DNA of 64,000 nt from Periconia sp. R9002 (GCA_023627715.1 JAMAHW010000073.1:62001-126000); one strand, 5' to 3'; shown: positions 42,776-55,190, counted from the stretch's first letter. The notes: a model not told the origin generated them from the sequence alone. Translations and numbers: made by a program.

Positions 42776-45423
42776 TCAATTCCAGTCGTCATCGACCACC
42801 TTCTTACCGACATCCTTATCGAATCCCAGTCCCAAGCTGGATCCTAAATCTATCTTGGGCACTTGGATCTGTGGCGCAGGCTCTTTCTTCTTCGTCGGGC
42901 TCTGCTTGATCGGGCTTGCAACGCTCGGCTTGCCGTCAGATGGGCCCATGCGCACATCACGAACTTCCCACGCATCGGCCGCTGCAGCGCTAGTCCATAC
43001 CTTGAGCGCGTCATGGACCGCGCCGTAGTACTTGGGGTTGCATGTGCGCAGATGTCCCATGACCTTTTCAAAGCCAGAGACTTTGAGCTCGGAGCGGAAG
43101 GTGTTGCGGTCTTCGCGGCTCGGAAGGCTGGCAAGAATCCCGTTGAGGAGGTCAAGATGGGTCGCGAGGTAATTAGTAGCATCCCACTCAACGCCGCCAA
43201 CGTAGGGAGCAGCAGGGACGATAGCGCGGGGGCCGGGGAAGTGAGCCGTGGTGTAGGAAAGAGAGGGATCAGTGTTCGCCACGAGGGGAATGACGTTGAG
43301 ATGGTGTATGAAGATCCAGAAGACTTCTTTGGTGACATTGGTGATCTCCTTGCACCATACCTGATAAGGGCGCGGCTGGTGCATTTGAAGAATGAACGGG
43401 ACAGTTGAAGACTCCTTCTCCTTAATTGGATCCTTCAAATACTTGATCAGTTCCGTAGCGCGAGCGCTGAGCTCGGTTTTAGGTGCAGAATCAAGATGAG
43501 CAAAGATGATCTGAACGATAAGCTCACGGGTAGTAAACTCGCTGGGGCCTTTGTGCTCTTCGTCAAACAACATGCCAAGCAGAGCTGGGAACAATGTAGA
43601 CGAGATACCAGCAAATTGTTTCAACGCCGAGTCGGTTGTACAGAGACCCTTCAAACATCGTAGGAGCTCATGCAACAACGTGTCTTCGTGGTCTTCGCGC
43701 CATTCCACTTCGAGAATCCGGTGCAACAAACCAACAAGCTCCTTCATACCACCCTCCTCCACGAATGAGTTGACCCACTCCACAGTCTCGTTCCTGAGTA
43801 AGAGGCGAAGCTTATGAAGCTTGCCGACCTCAACTTCTTGTGGTTTCGGTGTGTTCTTAATGTACTGTATAAACTCTGCGGGCATGACGTTCTTCGATCC
43901 TTTGGAAACAGACCTTTGCGAAGAGATCGAAGCCAGAGACCGCGAGGAGGGGGTTTTGTGAAGAGACTTGGTGGAGGCCGCATCGCCCTTTTGCTTTTTG
44001 ATTGGAGAATCACCCTTTGTGAAGTTGAAAGTCCTGCTCCTTGGACGCTCCCGCTTGACTGACGCGCTCGAAGACTTGTCGATGACGGCCTTATCCTCTT
44101 CCGTCAATCCATCATTAGACTTGGAAGCGCGTTTATATGTTGGCTTGGTGGGTGAGCTTGGCGCGGTGGGAGTCGTTGGACTGGGTACGTCCAACTTATG
44201 AGTTCTAACAAAATCGGCCTTTACCTCCAGCTTCAATGTTCGCATCTGCGCGCGTTGGTGTGTGGGGATATTCCTGGACTCCTGTCCTAGTATTAGCATG
44301 TAACCACAATCAAAATGACACATATACTAACAAGAACAGACTCGAACTCGGCATCGACAACTTGTGGATCCAGTTTCACGGGTGATGCGGTAGAAGTAGC
44401 AGACCGGGTTGTAGCCTTTGATTTGCCATTGAACGCGGCGACGGCAGCCATGACACGATTCTGCTTCTTAGGCGACTCTGGTGCCGTCTTCATCGTGTTG
44501 GTTTCCTTGCCATAATCGGAGCTGGCGCGATTCAGCAATCCACGCGGATTGAAATTTTTTGTTTCCTTCACGCGACCCTCATTACCTTTGGTGTCTCCAA
44601 GTGGAACGCGGTCGGCACTAGTACTCTTTCTCCCAGTGAACGTGTCTATCAACGATGCCGTTGATCCTGATGTCGGAAGGAAATGGGATTTCGGCCGCTC
44701 CTTCACCTGCGGTTTCTTTTGCAAAGCGGGTTGACCGTAGTCGAAGAAGTTGCGCTGTTTCGAGGGCGAATAATCTTGAGACGAGTAGATAGCGATCTCC
44801 TCCTCAATACTTCGACGTTGGTCATTCAATGGGACCTTGCTAGTGATGGTTGTCTCCTGTAGCGGTTGCGAACTGAACTGTGCCCAAATGGGGGTCTGCA
44901 CTGGCTCCGTAGCATTAGAGGTGCTAGGGGGAGTCGTGTTCTCCTTGTCCCTTCCAGGCATCTTCGTATCTTCAGTCTGTTTATTTTTCCTAAATAAACT
45001 AGTGAGATTGGCGGAAGACTTGATCTTCTTCGGGCTTGTCAATGTATCTTCCCCGCGTACACGGCTGGGTTCCCGAGATCGACTATCTTTGGTTTCCCTC
45101 TTCTCCTTGTCACGCCCCAACGATCGAAGAGACACTGAGCTCATTGTCTTCTTGTGCAACCCTCTACCTGGCTGTTCTCGGGCGATTTGCGACTTCTGAG
45201 GCGAAGCAGGTGCATTGGTAGGAATAGGTTGCGGTCGATTCGCCGTTCGCAGCTGACTATGTGGATGATCAGGTGGGAGGAGGAATGCCGCAGAGTTCAT
45301 TGAATTGGTCGGGTTGGCATCGTGGATTGTCGTTCCAGAGCGCTTATGGCTTTTAGTCACAAGGCCTTTGAGGACAGAGGTTGATTTGTTTCGCTGGTGG
45401 CTCGCAGGCGCAGGCGATGCCAT
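42776..45423 (-). CDS. GBD/FH3-domain protein (formin N-terminus-like GTPase-binding protein, RID1 type)
   Basis: This is a protein of 868 residues in two exons, 45423–44328 and 44286–42776, joined over a 41-nt intron with a TGCTAATAC branch; splicing gives ESVLV-RQESRNIPTH. The first 360 residues are low-complexity, Ser/Pro/Lys-rich and probably disordered. From PAEFIQYIKNTPKPQEVEVGKLHKLRLLLRNETVEWV onward the armadillo-like GTPase-binding/FH3 fold of diaphanous formins is recognisable (helices with LLHELLRCLKGLCTT and ELIVQIIFAHLDS). No FH1 or FH2 actin part follows. Such proteins bind active Rho/Rac/Cdc42 in cell-polarity signalling. The assignment rests on the FH3-like half; the partner GTPase is not shown. 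Start: the ATG at 45423. Confidence 0.8.
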
Positions 45424-45991
45424 CCTGATAATATGGAAAGATGATGTCGATGCAAGAGATGGAAACTGCCAACAACAAGGAAACAACTCAGAAGAGAAGG
45501 TTGTCGGACATGATCATAATGGTGGAAGGTAAGGTTGGGGATGAGGTTGCCGCGTCGCTGGGTACGGGTAAACACACGGCGTTTCCCTGACGACGACCAA
45601 CTAGCGGGGTATCACGTGACATGTGACGCGCTACTCCACACCTATGTAGGCATTGACCCTTGCTGCGTTCCTTGTGCACAGCTTACACAAATCGAATGTG
45701 CGATCCCTGAATTACGCTATTCCGATTGCGCATATAAATATTGAGTTTCACGTTCACTATTTACTATCGTTGCCGTAGGTGGTGCACGCCTGCATTCTCA
45801 AAGTGAACGAAAATCACATCTAACAGACGGGTCAAGGAATGCGTTGGTGAATAATACATGGCCTTGATGCCTTTCCCAATTGAAGCGATGAGAAAATAAT
45901 CCTGATGGATCCTGCAACAGTGACATCAAGATGACCTTGAAATATACTAATATGAGATACAACAAAATTCCATCTCTCCAGCTACCTACAA
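45424..45991. other. Intergenic: promoter of GBD/FH3 gene and 3' flank of the next gene
   Basis: Nothing specific recognised. Confidence 0.45.
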
Positions 45992-48631
45992 CTACAACTC
46001 CTCATCACTATCCGGTCCTCCTGCGGGGTTTGGTTCAGGTTTTTTCCTTTGTGGATTTGGTCCTCGTGGAGTTTGTCCTTGTGGAGTTTGTCCTTCTGGG
46101 TTCTGTCGTTCACCTTGTGGGTTCTGTCCTTCAGGGTTCTGTCCTTCAGGGTTCTGTCCTTGTGGGTTCTGTCCTTGTGGGTTCTGTCCTTCAGGGTTCT
46201 GTCCTTCAGCGTTTTGACCTCCAGGGTTTTGACCTTCAGGGTTTTCTCCGCGTGAGTTTTGTCCTTCGGGGTTTCCTCCCCGTGGATTCTCCTCTGGCTG
46301 TGTTGGTGGCGGGGGGCCGGAAGGTGAGGTAGGACTTGGAGGAGCGTCTCCAACGTCAGGTCTCCTATAATTTGAGCCCGGGATTATTGGGCTGTCAGTC
46401 CCTTCTGTCACGTACGTCAGAGGCGGGAACACAGTCTCAACGTCTGTTAAGTCGGCAGCGGAGTAGAAACGTAATCCCGGATATACGACGAACGTTATAC
46501 GGCCTTTCTCTACGTGCGCGCAGTCATTTGTGAGTTCATATGTGCGAGTTTTCGGTGTGGGAGGTCGGATATAGGCAGTATTGTAGAGTGGTGACCAAAT
46601 TTCGTAGTGGTTGTATGTAATGTCTAGACGCAAGGCTAAGAGCATGGCTCTTAGAACGATCTGTTCGATGTCTTCATAGCAACGCGTAGTGTCCGGTATG
46701 GGCTCAACACAGGACGCCGTGACAAAGCAACGCATATGTAGAGTGATTGCATCTTTCGCTACTTTCATGCTGGACTCGAGTAATTTGTCGGCAATGGTAG
46801 CTGCTCGTGGATCCTTAAGGAATGCTGCCCCACCCAAAAGGTGAAAAAGATCTCTACCTTGTGAGAAGCGCCATAAGTTGGCTTCTGTGGATAGAGACGT
46901 GGGATTGAGCGAATCTGATCCGGGAAAGCTCTTTGTCCATACTGCGTTACGAACCTCTCCTAAGATCGAATAGCAGCCGAATTTTTTGTCGAATAAATAC
47001 TGGGAGAGCAAATTCCAGATACGGGTTTGAGTTATGAAATTATTCCTTGACGTTTGGTTCCAGTGTGATGGAAACTCACTCGTGTTTGGTCTCGAAAGTT
47101 GGTCAACGAAGCGCGCAGACCACCACCCCAGTTTAGGTTTGTACTGAAGTGATTTTGCAAATTCATCAATAATGCCTTTTAATTCGGTAAAAGCATTGAT
47201 AATTTCAGTCTCTAGAGACTCCTCGGATTCTTCCTGAGACGTTGGTTTTTGGGACCCTGCAACCTGTGGTTCATCCTTGGGGTTGCTTGTGACGTAAACG
47301 AGAGCAGGGTGTATTAGTCTCCGCTGCTGCGCATAGCCGCCATCAAAACGGCGCAAGCCAGGATTAATTGTAAAGACAACGTTACCCTCAGGATCATGAT
47401 CAGGGTTTGTGATGGCTTCGATGGCTTCGTTCCCCTGGCGCGATTTCTCCTGTTGCAAATCGTCACCAATCGTGGGCGTGATAAGCTGGTAGATATGCGG
47501 TTGACAGAGCATCATGAGCGCAACGACTTGTGCATTCGTAACGACTCGCCTGACCATACCAGCTAGTTTCCTTTGAGCCCCAAAGCAATGCGAGAGGAGT
47601 TCTAGACTATTGACAATTTTCATGCGTGCATGGTACATACTCTGAAGAGCAAGCTCGTCCACATCAGTGAGAATGTCCGGCACGTCCCCTACTTTCACAC
47701 CAGTGGAAACATGGCGAAGAGTGTCGGTCAAGGACTCGCCGGCAGACTGGTCCTTCTCTAACAACACCCTTAGGTTCTCCGAGGGGGTTTTTCTCATCTG
47801 GGAGCTGTATTGGATTAGACCAGACCTCTCCAGTAGCTTCTCTGCCGTCAAAGAACGCCAGCTTGCTAACTGCGGCTCTATATCTGGATGGCGTATCTCT
47901 TTTCCGAAATGGGTTGCCCGTCGTCCAAAGACCTCGAAATCATTCGAGAAGATGGTGTCCAATAGAATCGACCATATGGCTCCTTGCAGAAGATGTGTGC
48001 TTTCCTGTTTCCACAATCCTTCTGGCACTCCTGCTATTAGCCTCGACGACTTTGTTAGATCGCGGATATTGTTTTGAAGGGACACTGTGTGCCGACTATG
48101 CCAATGCAGTTCGTGGGCAAGGGTATTTATTGAGTTTTCGAGAATATCAAAGTCTTTGCTAATATCAGCCAGTTTCCACTTTTCGTAATATTTTCCCAAG
48201 GGAGACTTCTGTGTCTGAGCTGATGGCGTTGGGGGCGGATCTTGTTCAAGTCGAGCATTCTTCAGCCGTTCTTTATGTAGTTCTTCTCTCGTGTTGTCGT
48301 ATTGGGCTTTGAGGTAATTGATTGTTTCATGATCTTGCCGCGACTTTTCTGCCCAATATTCATGTCTACCTGGTCGGTCGCGTTCCGGGTTATCCTTCGG
48401 CTCGCTGTTTTTCTCGGCATCATTAGTATCTTTGGTGTTCGGATTCTCCTCACTGGGGAAGGCAGGTAAGCTTGACGTGGGGTGTTCAGGCTGGATGTTG
48501 TTATTGTCCCGATCCTCGTCGGTGCGTGAAATGTGCTTAAATATTGCGAGCAGCAATAGCACATAAAAACGAGGGTACACATGGTATGCGCAGAATGCAA
48601 CGACCGCAAAGAGAGAGAGAGATTGATACAT
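45992..48631 (-). CDS. Uncharacterised large protein with internal duplication and NPEGQ repeat tail
   Basis: This is an intron-less ORF of 879 residues. A hydrophobic N-terminal segment (about residues 5–32) could anchor it in a membrane, followed by a charged, coiled-coil-like stretch. Two related units follow. Each has a helical block (AIWSILLDTIFSND in one, RIWNLLSQYLFDKK in the other) and ends in a strand motif around PGL (VVFTINPGLRRF and ITFVVYPGLRFY) with a VYVTS or TYVTE close. The tail after residue 770 is a run of five-residue repeats of NPEGQ/NPQGQ type. The gene at 57123–58861 has one copy of the same unit. I know no function for this family. Confidence 0.75.
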   Translation of the reverse strand: MYQSLSLFAVVAFCAYHVYPRFYVLLLLAIFKHISRTDEDRDNNNIQPEHPTSSLPAFPSEENPNTKDTNDAEKNSEPKDNPERDRPGRHEYWAEKSRQDHETINYLKAQYDNTREELHKERLKNARLEQDPPPTPSAQTQKSPLGKYYEKWKLADISKDFDILENSINTLAHELHWHSRHTVSLQNNIRDLTKSSRLIAGVPEGLWKQESTHLLQGAIWSILLDTIFSNDFEVFGRRATHFGKEIRHPDIEPQLASWRSLTAEKLLERSGLIQYSSQMRKTPSENLRVLLEKDQSAGESLTDTLRHVSTGVKVGDVPDILTDVDELALQSMYHARMKIVNSLELLSHCFGAQRKLAGMVRRVVTNAQVVALMMLCQPHIYQLITPTIGDDLQQEKSRQGNEAIEAITNPDHDPEGNVVFTINPGLRRFDGGYAQQRRLIHPALVYVTSNPKDEPQVAGSQKPTSQEESEESLETEIINAFTELKGIIDEFAKSLQYKPKLGWWSARFVDQLSRPNTSEFPSHWNQTSRNNFITQTRIWNLLSQYLFDKKFGCYSILGEVRNAVWTKSFPGSDSLNPTSLSTEANLWRFSQGRDLFHLLGGAAFLKDPRAATIADKLLESSMKVAKDAITLHMRCFVTASCVEPIPDTTRCYEDIEQIVLRAMLLALRLDITYNHYEIWSPLYNTAYIRPPTPKTRTYELTNDCAHVEKGRITFVVYPGLRFYSAADLTDVETVFPPLTYVTEGTDSPIIPGSNYRRPDVGDAPPSPTSPSGPPPPTQPEENPRGGNPEGQNSRGENPEGQNPGGQNAEGQNPEGQNPQGQNPQGQNPEGQNPEGQNPQGERQNPEGQTPQGQTPRGPNPQRKKPEPNPAGGPDSDEEL
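46060..46275. repeat. 15-bp minisatellite coding NPEGQ-type repeats
   Basis: More than a dozen 15-base units of the type GGGTTCTGTCCTTCA (plus strand) encode NPEGQ/NPQGQ variants on the minus strand. The units differ at one to three bases and keep the reading frame. Confidence 0.85.
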
Positions 48632-49169
48632 GTTTGTGATTTCATCGTGGCCTCACATTGTACCAGAGTAGAGGACGAGGGGATGCCATTTATTAATTTG
48701 ACTTTGGCTATGTGCGTGGCAGTTCTTTGACACAGGGTCGGTGGCGTTAGTGAGCGTGACATGGCTTTGTTCAAAGTTATCACCTTGAAAGTCCAAAGAC
48801 GCTGGCTGGCTGCTTGTTCATTGAAGGATTGATGAATGCGTGTGCACGTGCATGTGGAATCCCAGTCCCCTAGCGCGTAATCGGCGGGCCGATGACCGAT
48901 GATCTGATGGCACGCTTCGCAGAGGGATCGATGGTCTCAGACAGCTTTCTCCTTGCAGTCTCATCCACCGCACATACGCATTCACGCTCGACACGCAAGA
49001 GCCTCTCCTTCTAACGGCATGAAATGCGCTCCTATCTCGTTTTTGCAGCTCTCACACTGTAGTTTCTTGCTTCTTCGCACCAAGTGCCCGCAATCATAGC
49101 CACCCACCCACCCACCGAAAACCTTGCCGTCACCTACGCATCCTCAAAGCTTCGCTCTGCTTGCCAACG
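48632..49169. promoter_or_regulatory. Divergent promoter region: duplicated-unit gene (−) and ING-family gene (+)
   Basis: 0.54 kb between the two start codons. CT/AC-rich sequence just before 49170 is typical of a fungal leader; no defined operator. Confidence 0.45.
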
Positions 49170-51350
49170 ATGCCTCCCGCGGTGGCTTCTCGATCCGCGA
49201 ACATCGCTGCAGCTCCAGATCGTCGCCAATCCACGCGACAAGGACGTACGACCGTCCGACCCACCAACTATTATGCCCGCACCTTCGCTGGACGGCTTGC
49301 CGCGAATGGCCTGGAGCAGACGCCCGAAGCGTCCAATACTTCTGCCGGCTTCTGTCCGGCTCTCACGCACTTTACACAGGCTGTAGATGCTTTTCCCAAA
49401 GAGCTGATCAAGCACTTCTCCATGTTCAAGGAGGTTGAGGCAAAGATGCACGACCCGGAGCAGGTGCTGAAGCTCCTACTCGACGAAATCGCCGAGATGC
49501 CAGTGCCAATCCGCCAGCAGCAACGCGATGCCACCGCTACCAATGGCAATGCTGCTGAAAGCAGCGCGACCGCAAGCCTCAATGGCTCTGTCATGCAAGA
49601 CCCCACCGCCCACTACAAGCAGCTCTTCCCCGACGACTTCAACACCCTTCCACCCGACGAGCAGGCCGATCTCAAGAAACGCCAGGTCTTTCTTCGCCTG
49701 CGCATGGTCATTGCGAACATGCTCCCTACCCTCGACGAAAAATTGGTGGTGCTAGGCGGTGCCAAAGCCACCAAAGACAAGGGCCTTGCGCGCATGAACA
49801 GTTCCTTCACACGCCTCGATGAAGAGATTAGCGAAGAAGCGCGATACGGAAGCCTTACACACTGGGCGTACGCAGATAAGGAAGAAAAGAAGAAGGGCGG
49901 TGCGTCACACGAGAGACAGCGCAGAGAGGTGGTGTCTGCCAACAATCTGGCGGCCGCTGCGCAACATGTACACGATGTCGATTCGATTGCGGCGAAGAGT
50001 GAGGCTCGGCGCGAGGCAATGATCGCGAAGCGCAGCCGAAATCACCAAGTTGATTCGGACTTCGACGACCGCCCCACGAAGAAATCGCAGAAGCGCAAGG
50101 CCGCAGCAGCAGAACCGGTAGGCGAAGGACGCAATGTTGGGCTAGGGATTACCAATGGCACAACAACCCAGGGCAAAAGGAAGAAGACAGAAAAGGCCCT
50201 CGCCGCTGCTGCTGCTGCCGCCGCCGCCGCCGCCGCAGCCTCAGCAGCACCCCCGATGGAGCGATCTCTGAGCGGTGCGTTGAAAACCGCGGGAAATGGT
50301 GGTAGAAATGGGACAAGTCCGCGAGCAACACCAGGCACAGAAGGGACTGGAACCGGAAAACGAAAGCCTAGAGCTGCTCCGGCGGCGGCTCAACGCAAAC
50401 ACGCCGTACCAGCATATTCGCCCCCACCTGCATCATCACCGATCACAACCACGTTTTCCCTCCCCAAGGCCGTTATTGCCAACACGGAGCGCCCTACAGC
50501 TTCGCGCGCTAGAAAGAACTCTACGGCGACTTCGGTAGCCTCGGCAGCCCCGGATATCCCCGTGGTCAACCGTCCTTCATCATCACATTCGATTCCACAA
50601 ACAACCAACAGCAGTGCCATAACGGAACTCGAACAAGCGGCAGGAGTCAGCCGTGATAATGCATCTATCAAAGATGCGTCAACTCCAAAGGAAACCACCG
50701 AACTTCCTTCGTTAGAAACAGTACCTACAGCGACTTTGAAGCATGAAGAAGTAGAGACGCAAGAGCCTGAAAGTAAGGATTCGGAGGCTCCAACACCGGC
50801 CCCTATCACTACTACACGTGCAGGGCGAGCATCTAAGACTGCTACACCAATTGTAGGCACATTCCCTGAGATTCCTATGGCTAGAAGCCGGAGCACACGA
50901 AAGGCAAACAACGGCAACAGTAATTCGACTACCTCATCTGAGAACAATAGCACCACTGGGACCGTTTCCAAGCGGGGTCACAAGAAAAATGTACCGTCCA
51001 CTAATAATGCCGGAGTACAGTCTCCAGCATTAGAGCCTGCCCCCGAGGTCAAGTCTACCGCCCAATCTTCACGAGCAAGCTCGATAGCACCCGAGCAAGA
51101 CTCTCAAGATGCAGAGTCTGACGAGGATGGGGAGGAGCCTCTCTACTGCTACTGCAACCAGGTATCCTTTGGAAGCATGGTTGCATGTGACAACGACTCG
51201 TGCCCACGCGAATGGTTCCATCTGCCCTGCGTCAAACTCGATCGAGCACCTAGTGGAAGAACGAAATGGTTCTGCAGCACCGATTGTCGAGAAGCCCACG
51301 CCAGAGGGAAGGCCGCCAAGGGTGGGCGACCAGGTAGTAGTCGGCAATAG
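49170..51350 (+). CDS. ING-family PHD-finger chromatin protein (Pho23-like)
   Basis: This is an intron-less protein of 726 residues. The N-terminal ING helix pair is seen in [17 protein letters not shown] and [19 protein letters not shown] long disordered middle holds a 13-Ala run (about residues 349–361), many Ser/Thr/Pro and basic nuclear-signal patches. The C-terminal PHD finger starts [18 protein letters not shown] and ends WFCSTDC, with the C4HC3 zinc ligands complete. ING PHD fingers bind H3K4me3 and belong to histone acetyltransferase or deacetylase complexes. The length and long linker favour the Pho23 (Rpd3L) type over Yng1/Yng2, but that choice is not firm. Start: the ATG at 49170. 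Confidence 0.88.
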   Translation: MPPAVASRSANIAAAPDRRQSTRQGRTTVRPTNYYARTFAGRLAANGLEQTPEASNTSAGFCPALTHFTQAVDAFPKELIKHFSMFKEVEAKMHDPEQVLKLLLDEIAEMPVPIRQQQRDATATNGNAAESSATASLNGSVMQDPTAHYKQLFPDDFNTLPPDEQADLKKRQVFLRLRMVIANMLPTLDEKLVVLGGAKATKDKGLARMNSSFTRLDEEISEEARYGSLTHWAYADKEEKKKGGASHERQRREVVSANNLAAAAQHVHDVDSIAAKSEARREAMIAKRSRNHQVDSDFDDRPTKKSQKRKAAAAEPVGEGRNVGLGITNGTTTQGKRKKTEKALAAAAAAAAAAAAASAAPPMERSLSGALKTAGNGGRNGTSPRATPGTEGTGTGKRKPRAAPAAAQRKHAVPAYSPPPASSPITTTFSLPKAVIANTERPTASRARKNSTATSVASAAPDIPVVNRPSSSHSIPQTTNSSAITELEQAAGVSRDNASIKDASTPKETTELPSLETVPTATLKHEEVETQEPESKDSEAPTPAPITTTRAGRASKTATPIVGTFPEIPMARSRSTRKANNGNSNSTTSSENNSTTGTVSKRGHKKNVPSTNNAGVQSPALEPAPEVKSTAQSSRASSIAPEQDSQDAESDEDGEEPLYCYCNQVSFGSMVACDNDSCPREWFHLPCVKLDRAPSGRTKWFCSTDCREAHARGKAAKGGRPGSSRQ

Positions 51351-52604
51351 GAATTAAGTGGGAGTTCAAGGCGTTCATCAAGGGCGGGTCCAGTATCGGT
51401 ATCTGGATCTAGGCCCGGTCCGAAGGGAAAGGGCCGGGCTAAGTTGGGTCTATGGGATGGATGGGATGCCCTTTGACTGACATGGGCTTTTTTGTTTATT
51501 GGGATCTGGAAGACTTTTCGGGCGTTTCGGAACTGGGACCGGGTACAGGGTGAGTCGTCTACAACCAATTTCTGTTGCGTCTGTGTCCGTGGGGGCGTAC
51601 TCCTGGACTATGTGACGTTGTTACATTTCGTTTCCATGTTCTTATTCCACAGTTGTTCTGTTTTTTTTGTACATGTTGGTTACGTCCAGCGCAGCATATC
51701 ACATCATCATATCATACATAAGGTGCAGCATCTACAATAGATAGGCGACCAATGAAGCATTCTCCACTTGCCGCCAGCTCAGTCATTAAGAGAGTACTTT
51801 GGATCGATCGCGGATACAGAGTCAATTCAATTTAACCTGGGATAATACACATGCACAACACCATGTAGAGTCTTGATACAATTATACCTGCAAAATAGTA
51901 CGTGAAACAATTCAACTTTTCTCTCGGTGCCTTCTGGCAGGTTTTCAATCCCATTCAGTCTCCAGTATGCCTTCATGATAATTATCAGTTCCTAAATTGT
52001 CTCGTACTTGCATACCTGTACGTATTTGATGACCACTAAGACTCGTGTGTTAAAATCTAGGTATAGAGTTGTTTATTATCGAAAAACTACTAAGCGTAGT
52101 ATATTAAGACTTTCATCACTTATTGTATCTCCCCTTATTGAATTTAGCTGACTTTATACCCACAATCTTGGTGTTGTTTGCGTTTACCAGTGAGAAGACG
52201 CGAGAGGAGGGGTACAGAGCCGGATTCGGAAAATTGTTCGGCCGCCTCGGAGCAGACGTTTCCCCGACAGGGTCCATGTTCGAATCACAGATCCGTCACA
52301 AATGTACAATTGCACTGCTAGCAAGGCATCTCTATGTATGACTAGTGTTTACTATTCAAATGCACTCTTTTTATCTGTCTGCAGGATCTTTTGGTAACAA
52401 TGCAATTATCTTTGTACTACGGAGGATGATGGTACACTGTGGAAGGCCGCCCGCTAATCAGTGAATGCATGATGCGTCAGACTCACCGCCACAGCTCTCA
52501 GCTACACACGCGACACTCTTTTCATAGCGTTTGCACCCGCCATACCCTTTCTCAAAGCCTTTTAGATACTGTTTGATTGCGTTCCGAGCATCGGTTCACC
52601 CGCA
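51351..52604. other. Intergenic
   Basis: No gene. It contains one copy (about 52058–52172) of a degenerate repeat that recurs at 55050–55152. Confidence 0.5.
52058..52172. repeat. Degenerate dispersed repeat, copy 1
   Basis: It starts CTAGGTA and contains TTAAGACTTTCATCACT and GACTTTATACCCACAAT. Copy 2 (55050–55152) has TTAAGACATTCATCACT and GACTTTGTACCCACGAT at matching places. The differences are largely transitions. Confidence 0.55.
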
Positions 52605-54736
52605 ATGCCATCCAAAGATACCAAATCCAAGCCGATACCCCCCGATTCGCAGCTTGTTTACGAGCCCCAACATATCCCCACTACCCCGCCAGACCTTCGA
52701 CTACTGCACTATAACGATGTATATCACGTCGACGCCTCATCCGCGGAGCCTGTAGGAGGTATTGCAAGGTTTCAAACCCTCGTCAATTACTACCGCAATG
52801 ACAAAGCCTTTGAGGGCCAGCCGAAGCTGTTGACCTTCTTCAGCGGGGATTCATTCAACCCCTCCCTTGAGAGTTCGGGAAAGTAGCTGCCACGATTGAC
52901 AGGCCTCGGTGACATAGTTCTAACATTTTGTACAGTGACGAAGGGGGCCCATATGGTGCCGATCTTGAACAATGTGGGCACCGACGTGGCTTGTGTAGGC
53001 GTAAGTATATTCTAGACCGATTGTTCCATGCACAAGAGACTAATTGAGGCATTGAATAGAATCATGATCTAGACTTCGGAATCAAGCAGTATCGACACCT
53101 TTCCTCGCAGTGCAAATTCCCGTGGCTGCTCGCAAACGTCCTAGACCCCGCACTCGGCGACGATGTCCCTCTTGGGAACGCGGAGAAGACTGTTATGCTT
53201 ACTTCCTCGAACGGCATCAAGATTGGCGTAATTGGATTGGCGGAGCGGGAGTGGTTGGATACAATCAATTCGCTACCTCCAGACATCATATACAAGTCTG
53301 CTTCGGAAACAGCCAAGAAGCTGATCCCAGGCTTGAAGGAACAGGGCGCGGAGATTATCATTGCAGTAACGCATCAAAGGGAACCCAACGACAACAAATT
53401 GGCGGAGAAGACCGGCGGGGATTTGATTGATATCATACTCGGCGGACACGACCATTACTATGCTCACAGCTTGATCAACGGTACACACGTGCTGCGCTCC
53501 GGGACAGATTTTAAACAATTGTCCCACGTGGAAGTCTGGAGAAAGCCAGAGGGCAAGGGGTGGGACTTTAAGATTACTAGGAGAGATATCGTGAGCACTA
53601 TACCAGAGGATCCGGAAGCCGTGCAAACGGTAGAACACCTGACCAAGAAGCTCCGTGAGAAACTCGACAAGCCTATCGGTTACACTGCGGCGCCACTAGA
53701 CGCACGCTTCACTACTGTGAGAACGCGAGAGTCGAACATAGGAAACTTTGTGTGTGATTTGATGCGGTACTACTACAATGCCGACTGTTGTATCATGGCC
53801 GCTGGCACCATCCGTGGTGATCAAATCTACCCGCCTGGCGTGTTACGCTTGCGTGACATTGTAAACTGCTTTCCATTTGAAGATCCTGTTGTTGTGATGA
53901 AAGTCACCGGAAAGCAGATATGGGATGCTTTGGAGAACGGCGTATCGAACTATCCAGCGTTGGAAGGTCGTTTTCCCCAGGTTAGCAACATCATTTTTGA
54001 GGCCGACTACAGCAAAGATCCCCACCACAGGATCGTCAGCGCGCAGATTGCAGGAGAAAAACTGGACGAGCAGCGGGAATATGTGCTTGCCACTCGTGGA
54101 TACATGGGTAGAGGAAAAGGTAAACACTCCCCTCGTTTACATCCCCGTCCCAAACAATAGAGATAATGTAAATTAACATAACGGCATCTAGACGGCTACA
54201 CATCCCTCCTCATCGAAGAAGAAGGCGGTACCGCCAAGGAGATCGTGAACGAAGAAAACGGCGTCCTCATTTCCACCATCCTGCGTCAATACTTCATGTC
54301 CCTGAAAGTCCTCGGCAAGTGGAAACACTGGGGTCCGTCCATGGACAAAAAGTTCACAAACATCCAAACCTCGCTCCAACGCACCCACACCTTCCACGAT
54401 GCCTCCCCCACAGATACCAAACCGCCACCACTCCTCCGCCACGCCAGCATCTCTAAGGTCCTCAGCCAACACAAGCGCGACGAGAGCCCTAGTAGCGACT
54501 CTGAAGCTGATCCCGACACGGATGAGGAGGATGTTCTTGGAGAAGAGCTTATTAGGTTTACTGCGGCGGAGTTGAATATCGTGCGGAAGGTGATGAAGAA
54601 GTGGTGGCGGTTAGCCGGGTTGAAAGGAACCCCGAAGTGCGCGGATGAATTGGGGACGGAGGAACTGAGGGTCGATTGGACGAAGGCGGTTGCACCAAGG
54701 GTGGAAGGGAGAATCAAAGAAGTCAAGAATGCTTGA
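52605..54736 (+). CDS. 5'-nucleotidase-type metallophosphatase
   Basis: This is a protein of about 647 residues in four exons: 52605–52878, 52936–53000, 53060–54119 and 54192–54736. The calcineurin-like metal-site motifs are HYNDVYH, FSGDSFNP, GNHDLDFG (formed only by removing intron 2) and GGHDHYY. The C-terminal nucleotidase domain has TRESNIGNFVCDLMR and a TIRGDQIYPPG loop. No signal peptide is evident, so it may be cytosolic. The first intron is odd. The junction expected for the family (ESS-VTKG) needs a donor beginning GAAAGT at 52879 instead of GT. The nearest usable GT (GTTCGG at 52873) would drop two residues and give LE-MTKG. The C-terminal 150 residues are acidic and Ser-rich. Confidence 0.85.
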
Positions 54737-54807
54737 GATACGCGGATGATTGAGCTAGACTCGTTAACAGCGATAGTTTTTTGCTGCATCTCGACAGAAA
54801 CGAAAAA

Positions 54808-54839
54808 AAAATGCTGAAGTAGTTTAAACCTTCCATATG
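54808..54839. repeat. Short direct repeat, copy 1
   Basis: AAATGCTGAAGTAGTTTAAA here matches AAATGCTAAAGTAGTTTGAA near 55192; the two differ only by A/G changes and share the following ACCTT. Confidence 0.5.
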
Positions 54840-55049
54840 CTTGAAAGCTCAGAGAATACTTGGGGTACACTGACGGAGAGACATATGGCATATGTCGACC
54901 CTGTCTGTGCGCTGTAACCACCAGACTATTTATGCCCTGCATCGCGGGTATAAAATTAGCTATAGCCAACTAGGACAGTCATAGTGCATAATTACTATGT
55001 TAATACCCCACGCCATAAAGCGTTTTAATAATAAACAACTTAATACTTC

Positions 55050-55152
55050 TAGGTACAACGTAGGATTAATACACTATGTAGTGTAGCATTTTAAGACATT
55101 CATCACTCACTTTATCAGTTGAGTTAAGCCGACTTTGTACCCACGATATAGC
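55050..55152. repeat. Degenerate dispersed repeat, copy 2
   Basis: Same orientation as the copy at 52058–52172; the two copies bracket the 5'-nucleotidase gene. Confidence 0.55.
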
Positions 55153-55190
55153 ACTTGAGGTTGTGTAAGTGCTCCTACTCAATTAAAATG

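Noticed and set aside
46060..46275. Regular short repeats considered as a CRISPR array
   Set aside because: Units are contiguous 15-mers without spacers and lie in frame in a fungal coding sequence.
52265..52300. GTTCGAATC string resembling a tRNA B box
   Set aside because: No A box or acceptor stem at the right distance upstream.
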